In this document: positions 61,501-64,000 of the stretch, one piece after another
How the letters are laid out: every line of letters starts with the position of its first letter
Numbering within the stretch: position 1 is the first letter of the stretch
Assembly (NCBI GenBank): GCA_024509875.1
Contig: JAMPIV010012446.1
Coordinates: 1-64,000, forward strand
Length of the DNA stretch: 64,000 bases
Direction: 5' to 3'
From: Oreohelix idahoensis
Taxonomy: Eukaryota > Mollusca > Gastropoda > Stylommatophora > Oreohelicidae
Position numbers and translations under genes: made by a program
The notes under the pieces: model-generated
Databases searched by the model: none
What the model saw: only the letters and a program-made list of their open reading frames with translations
Told to the model about the DNA's origin: nothing

Positions 61501-63918
61501 CCGCATGCATCAAACAGCTCATCAGAGGATCCATCTGGGTAACATGTAGATTCCATAACCTGCTTTGATGGTGGCCTTAAATGCAGATCCGTCAGTATAG
61601 ACATGCAACCATTCTTCAGGGTAGGCATCAATGGTTTGTTGGGATGCACTCATAAGACTGACTGCGTCGGAGTGTTTGGTTGTTCCATCTATTATTTTTA
61701 TTTGTATTTCTGATGTTTTTAAGTGAGCATGTGGTTGTAAATTCTGTACTACTTTCTGTATATCTTGTCTTCTTTCTGGGAGGTGGTATCTATCCTGAAT
61801 TTCATGGATGCGGTGTAAGACTGACTTGTGTTTTATTCTTTGCTTGTGTTCTCAGTTATCTATAAAGTGTCTATTGGGGTGGTTTCAGTTCATTCTCTTA
61901 CATCTTTCATAAACTTCTAAAGCAGCTTTATCCCTCTGCAACCCAAGGGGTTCCACATTTGTGTGTATTTAACATGCACAACACCATGCATCAACTACAT
62001 AAAGAAGACTGAAAATTATGTGATGTGGAGGATTGCATCATCAGAATGCAGCCAAATTAGCTACCAGCACACGCTTTCAGCAGCAAAGGATCTGCCTACA
62101 GGCTGAGAGGAAGGTGAATAGATGGTTTTAAAGAATTTCTGAAATAAACATGATACAATACTGGTCAAAACAATGCATCTTGCTCAAGAATGAAAATGGC
62201 TTCTTTTCGTCAGTGCTCCATTTACCTTGGTAGCAATACAGACAAGTTGGAGGAACAGTCATTGATGTTAAAATAAGAAAACACAAGGCAAGAGTAGCTT
62301 TCATTGCGTTGGGAAATATTTGGAAATCAAAAGAAATCAAGTCCAACACAAAAATGAGAATCTTCAACTCAAACGTCAAGACAGTCCTATTGTATGGCTC
62401 TGAAACATGGAGAACAACAAAAACAGCAATCAAAATGTACAGACTCTAATAAATGGGTGCTTGCGTGGTATAGAAGGATTGAAATGGTACGACATCAACA
62501 ATGTGGAACTGATGATGGGAACCAGACAACTGCCTGTGGAACTGATGATGGGAACCAGACAAATGCCTGTGGAACTGATGATGGGAACCAGACAAATGCC
62601 TGTGGAACTGATGATGGGAACCAGACAACTGCCTGTGGAACTGATGATGGGAACCAGACAACTGCCTGTGGAACTGATGATGGGAACCAGACAACTGCCT
62701 GTGGAACTGATGATGGGAACCAGACAACTGCCTGTGGAACTGATGATGGGAACCAGACAAATGCCTGTGGAACTGATGATGGGAACCAGACAACTGCCTG
62801 TGGAACTGATGATGGGAACCAGACAACTGCCTGTGGAACTGATGATGGGAACCAGACAAATGCCTGTGGAACTGATGATGGGAACCAGATAACTGCCTGT
62901 GGAACTGATGATGGGAAACCAGACAAATGCCTGTGGAACTGATGATGGAAACTGTGGAACTGATGATGGGAACCAGACAACTGCCTGTGGAACTGATGAT
63001 GGGAACCAGACAACTGCCTGTGGAACTGATGATGGGAACCAGACAACTGCCTGTAGAACTGATGATGGGAACCAGACAACTGCCTGTGGAACTGATGATG
63101 GGAACCAGACAACTGCCTGTGAAACAGTAGATGAGAAGACACTTGCAACGAATTGAACACAAATTGAGGAAACCTTGTTGATAGCATTATAAGGTAATCC
63201 TTATTCTGGACACCTCAGGGTAAGAGAGGTAGAGGGAGACAGAAAAAACGCATGGAGACGAGAACTGGAGACAGAAGTAGAGTAGATGAGGAATGAGGAA
63301 GATATGGACAAATCTTGACAACCGAGAAGTTATGGACTTTCATTAGTAGGTTTTTGCACAGACAGGAGAAATTGGAATGGTATGTCAAGATCACCAGTGC
63401 GAAATTGATGGATAGAACCAGAAAAATGCAAGTGGAACAAGAGGTGGGAGATATGTTGGTATTTGATCGTACAGACAGTGAGGAAACCAGATGATAGTAT
63501 TACAAGGCAGTCCATTTTCTGGAACCCCCAGGGTGTGAGAAAAAAGATAGACCAAACAACATGTGAAGAAAGGAATTTGAAACAGACTTGAAAGGGATAA
63601 GGAAAGCATAGTAAGATCATGAACATAGGGCACCGAATAGTCAAGTTTGAACTTGTTAAAGGCCTGTGCTGCACAGAAAGTTGACGGACAATCTGTTGTG
63701 AATGACTTATTTTCTAAGTGTTATAAACCATTGAAATCAAATTTAAAATCCTTTTCAGTCCTTGCATTGGGGATATTGCAAAGAGCAAGCTGCTATTGAC
63801 CATCCAGAGAAGACGCAATCTCAGCCACAGCATAGATCTGTCTCTCCATCTTGCTGCATAGCAAAGGAAGACGTGAACTTTCTAGAACTTAAAGAGAAGC
63901 TCAAATTCACACCAAGAG
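49479..63918 (+). CDS. DNAJC12: DNAJC12: J-domain co-chaperone, 3'-incomplete (four exons in window)
   Basis: Exons 49479-49568, 51257-51335, 59627-59763 and 63759-63918 join in phase to 155 residues. The J domain spans about 17-87: DDYYFILGCNENSS (helix I), AEYKSRVLSCHPDKH (helix II and the HPD triad at 46-48) and LSRAKDTLLDPEKRKQYDKW (helices III-IV). The segment PFETWQSLTHVKTSLHWGY matches the DNAJC12 family after its J domain, which separates it from other short DNAJ proteins. DNAJC12 directs HSC70 to phenylalanine, tyrosine and tryptophan hydroxylases in the cytosol. The terminal exon (about 40 residues, ending WRxKFRNYEI-like in vertebrates) lies beyond 64000. Introns are 1.7, 8.3 and 4.0 kb. 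Confidence 0.93.
50307..51035 (-). pseudogene. F3 LINE 3' fragment, left arm of inverted pair
   Basis: In DNAJC12 intron 1. Minus-strand reading: VMTLNVSNPEPISVRNQQLE, FTYLGCIVTPDGGASKDINN, VLSVLLYGAECWRVTEKEMS, then, in a second frame, AGRRWSWVGHVLRRDPDAI, KQKRGRPKTTWWRTVEAEMQ and a (GAA)n tail. It holds only the post-RT region of the LINE. A frame change lies near 50.65 kb. Confidence 0.88.
51257..51335 (+). CDS. DNAJC12: DNAJC12 exon 2 (HPD exon)
   Basis: Acceptor TTTGTTCCAG|ACT and donor GCTC|GTAAGA. Residues 31-56, TEQITAEYKSRVLSCHPDKH then QNDENA. The 79-base exon carries the HPD triad needed to stimulate HSP70 ATPase. Skipping it would shift the frame (79 is not divisible by 3). It is bracketed by inverted F3 LINE fragments. 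Confidence 0.95.
51405..51572 (-). mobile_element. SINE body fragment 70 bp after DNAJC12 exon 2
   Basis: Carries GGGAGATAAGTGTTAGAG, GGTGACCAGTTCCC, CAGGTACCCATTTACAGCTG GGTAGACTGGAGCAT. The tRNA head that should follow on the right is replaced by the F3 LINE fragment. Confidence 0.65.
51573..52209 (+). pseudogene. F3 LINE 3' fragment, right arm of inverted pair
   Basis: In DNAJC12 intron 2. Plus-strand reading from LNINLKKSEVMTLNMSNPEP through YLGSIVTPDGGAGRDINVRM, LLYGAECWRVTEKEMSKLSS and SWVGHVLRRDPDAITRTAML. A stop follows GKRKRS, then the frame resumes PKTTWRRTVEAEMQRMNQSW. It ends abruptly at RRMAT without the family's 3' tail, unlike the left arm. Confidence 0.9.
52215..54420. other. 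DNAJC12 intron 2, nothing firmly recognised
   Basis: A 113-codon open stretch at 52765-53106 has no family motif I know. The words TAAACCTAACTCTCAT near 54142 recall the 36.8-kb repeat. No inverted repeats or arrays found. Confidence 0.4.
54629..54742 (+). mobile_element. F3 LINE 3'-terminal scrap
   Basis: AIDRAKWNQFVVALQDATRR followed by the stop, ACTGACTGCTTTGACGGTCG and AAGAAGAAGA. It is directly joined to a SINE fragment on the right. Confidence 0.75.
54743..54800 (-). mobile_element. SINE tRNA-like head fragment
   Basis: GGAGCATGTCGATACCGAGG TTTGAACCCAGCAC continues the SINE body order seen at 51.55 kb. On the minus strand TGGGTTCAAACC is the B box and AGCAGTGGTCTCTCACTG covers the A-box region. 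Confidence 0.55.
54987..55290 (+). pseudogene. RTE-2 LINE 3' fragment
   Basis: Post-RT region in sense: CTAAGATGGTTTGGCCATGT CTGC (LRWFGHVC), GGAGAAGATCGGCTGCCACG, then GGAACGACTAAGTAAGTAAG TAAA tail. A 7-bp TGAAGGC repeat at the edges may be its target duplication. It inserted in the pogo-like MITE. Confidence 0.8.
55801..57492 (-). pseudogene. RTE-2 reverse transcriptase and post-RT region
   Basis: A K-rich linker (WEEFGDKLEKDAQENQKLFY KTLKNMRKEK) is followed by MEELKAALEKIKMRKAAGHD GITPEMV. The palm follows as DEVQCGFQANRSTQDLIF, LCFLDLEKAFNKVHW, GVRQGNILSPYLFILLMDDV and LAFADDIALIAKS, then VPVLKYGCESWAMTT and LRWFGHVCRMGVDQMP. Stops at about 57.28, 57.06, 56.97, 56.31 and 56.15 kb. Catalytic FADD present. 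Confidence 0.88.
57692..57765 (+). mobile_element. F4 LINE scrap inside the RTE-2 copy
   Basis: CAGAAGACGTTGGAGATCCA TTACAGCCAACCTTCATTGT and GATGATGATGAATTTAA match the 3' end of the 1.8-kb F4 copy. It breaks the RTE-2 sequence between the endonuclease and RT domains. Confidence 0.75.
58005..58689 (-). pseudogene. RTE-2 endonuclease domain
   Basis: Two frames joined near 58.4 kb: TYGTWNVRSINGKDEKLVEE, LEILALTEAKKKGQG, ERAKGGVGCIVS, then MVLKLKGETIVNLVIVYGPN, EVLLLGDFNARVGNYHARLG and KSVIDYAIVRKSS. The catalytic NARVG and E residues are visible. The SDH end is lost or degraded near 58.0 kb. Confidence 0.85.
59627..59763 (+). CDS. DNAJC12: DNAJC12 exon 3
   Basis: Acceptor TATTTTACAG|AT and donor AAAACT|GTGAGT. 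Residues 57-102 including KLSRAKDTLLDPEKRKQYDK and IPFETWQSLTHVKT. The split His codon joins NA-H-DNFSKL. Confidence 0.95.
60455..60700 (-). mobile_element. RTE-1 LINE 3'-terminal fragment
   Basis: CTTTTAGCTCCACAAGGAGC ATAGGTCTTAAACAAA matches the 3' end of the deleted copy at 39968-40507, followed by the reverse of the GRGRPR and TRQSLxxxP region. Much decayed. Confidence 0.65.
60735..61700 (-). pseudogene. I-clade-like LINE: RNase H region and 3' end
   Basis: In DNAJC12 intron 3. Minus-strand pieces: CYPDGSSDELFDACGKFCSN CEAENIALE (D->P-D-G-S and E motifs), IVIFTGSMSTLQALEGSG (the catalytic D reads G here), VMQWIPGHSNTTGNDRADIS (H, D), then IFRLRTQHIPFNSHLNRI and PECQLCNYPYETVDHHLFEC with C-x2-C...H-x4-C. 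It ends at AAGCGCCGCTGGATCAACAA TAACAAC. Distinct from the 21-25 kb element and from F6. Confidence 0.82.
62150..62500 (+). pseudogene. RTE-1 LINE post-RT fragment before the minisatellite
   Basis: KARVAFIALGNIWKSKEIKS, VKTVLLYGSETWRTTK and GCLRGIEGLKWYD occur in order, split over frames. It runs directly into the 33-bp array. Confidence 0.8.
62491..63125 (+). repeat. 33-bp in-frame minisatellite born within RTE-1
   Basis: About 19 units of GTGGAACTGATGATGGGAAC CAGACAACTGCCT, with a CAACTG/CAAATG variant alternating irregularly. One unit is shortened (62945-62958) and one has an extra base near 62916. The unit is the LINE's own NVELMMxRTRQMPVEQ coding segment, bounded by the GTGGAAC word at both ends. 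It encodes repeated ELMMGTRQLPV but has no gene context. Confidence 0.93.
63126..63320 (+). pseudogene. RTE-1 LINE C-terminal part after the minisatellite
   Basis: GATGAGAAGACACTTGCAAC, GAGGAAACCTTGTTGATAGC ATTATAAGG and GGTAAGAGAGGTAGAGGGAG (GKRGRGR) continue the LINE interrupted by the array. Confidence 0.75.
63325..63700 (+). pseudogene. second RTE-1 LINE 3' fragment next to DNAJC12 exon 4
   Basis: Starts again at the post-RT region (GACTTTCATTAGTAGGTTTT TGCACAGA), passes ACCAGAAAAATGCAAGTGGA ACAAGAGG (one unexpanded copy of the segment that became the 33-bp array) and ends GTTAAAGGCCTGTGCTGCAC. It stops about 60 bp before the exon 4 acceptor. Confidence 0.75.
63759..63918 (+). CDS. DNAJC12: DNAJC12 exon 4
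   Basis: Acceptor CCTTTTCAG|TCC and donor AGAG|GTACCA. Residues 103-155: SLHWGYCKEQ, a polar linker rich in Gln and Ser, and DVNFLELKEKLKFTPR. It ends one base into the next codon, so another exon must follow outside the window. Confidence 0.9.
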
Positions 63919-64000
63919 GTACCAAGATATTTCAGTATTTTTATTGTTTCATAGCAATTTATTATTTGCACATTCTGTCTTAATTACATTGTTGCTGCAT

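Noticed and set aside
62491..63125. Regular 33-bp repeats as a CRISPR array
   Set aside because: The units are contiguous with no spacers, derive from a LINE coding segment and lie in an animal gene intron.
62394..63187. Long repetitive open reading frames on both strands (ELMMGTRQLPV, TDDGNQTTACG, SGSHHQFHRQL)
   Set aside because: The 33-bp period keeps every frame free of stops. There is no start context, splice context or family similarity.

Overview
This window is animal nuclear DNA: split genes with GT-AG introns, AT-rich introns, several families of non-LTR retrotransposon, tRNA-derived SINEs, hAT, pogo and piggyBac-like MITEs and long microsatellites. The two host proteins and the repeat types suggest a lophotrochozoan invertebrate, plausibly a mollusc. 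That assignment is inference. There is no bacterial, organellar or CRISPR content.

Two host genes frame the window and are transcribed away from each other. On the minus strand, 39581 down to 13630, lies a complete inositol polyphosphate multikinase gene (IPMK). I could join five coding exons with matching splice phases into a 401-residue protein. On the plus strand, from 49479 to beyond the right edge, lies DNAJC12, the J-domain co-chaperone of aromatic amino acid hydroxylases. Four coding exons are in the window and the C-terminal exon lies outside. The start codons are about 9.9 kb apart.

Almost everything else is transposon. Left of IPMK (1-13.6 kb) are a piggyBac-like MITE carrying a SINE, LINE 3' fragments, a hAT MITE with an internal minisatellite, and two small tandem arrays. 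IPMK intron 3 (17.8-34.2 kb) holds a 5'-truncated RTE-like LINE (18231-20070) whose 5' third shows dense one-way A-to-G change, a full-length I-clade LINE with 12-bp target duplications (21059-25003), and a head-to-tail train of RTE-like LINEs with an expanded 46-bp tail array (26.4-33.2 kb). The space between the genes (39.6-49.5 kb) holds a hAT MITE with perfect 8-bp duplications, a 229-bp triplicate, a (TA)64 tract and RNase H-bearing LINE fragments. DNAJC12 introns contain an inverted pair of LINE fragments that brackets exon 2, a pogo-like MITE split by a full-length 3.2-kb RTE, and a 33-bp minisatellite born inside a LINE reading frame.

LINE family names used below are local labels. RTE-1: tail with a TAAATGTAGTTTGATGAAGG-type repeat. 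RTE-2: (TAAG)n tail. F3: (GAA)n tail. F4: (GATGAT)n tail. F5: ends near CCCATAGTCAGTTATGACTG. F6: RNase H family ending ACCCATCAAGGGTTGAACGG. All alignments were made by eye within the window, so identities and counts are approximate.
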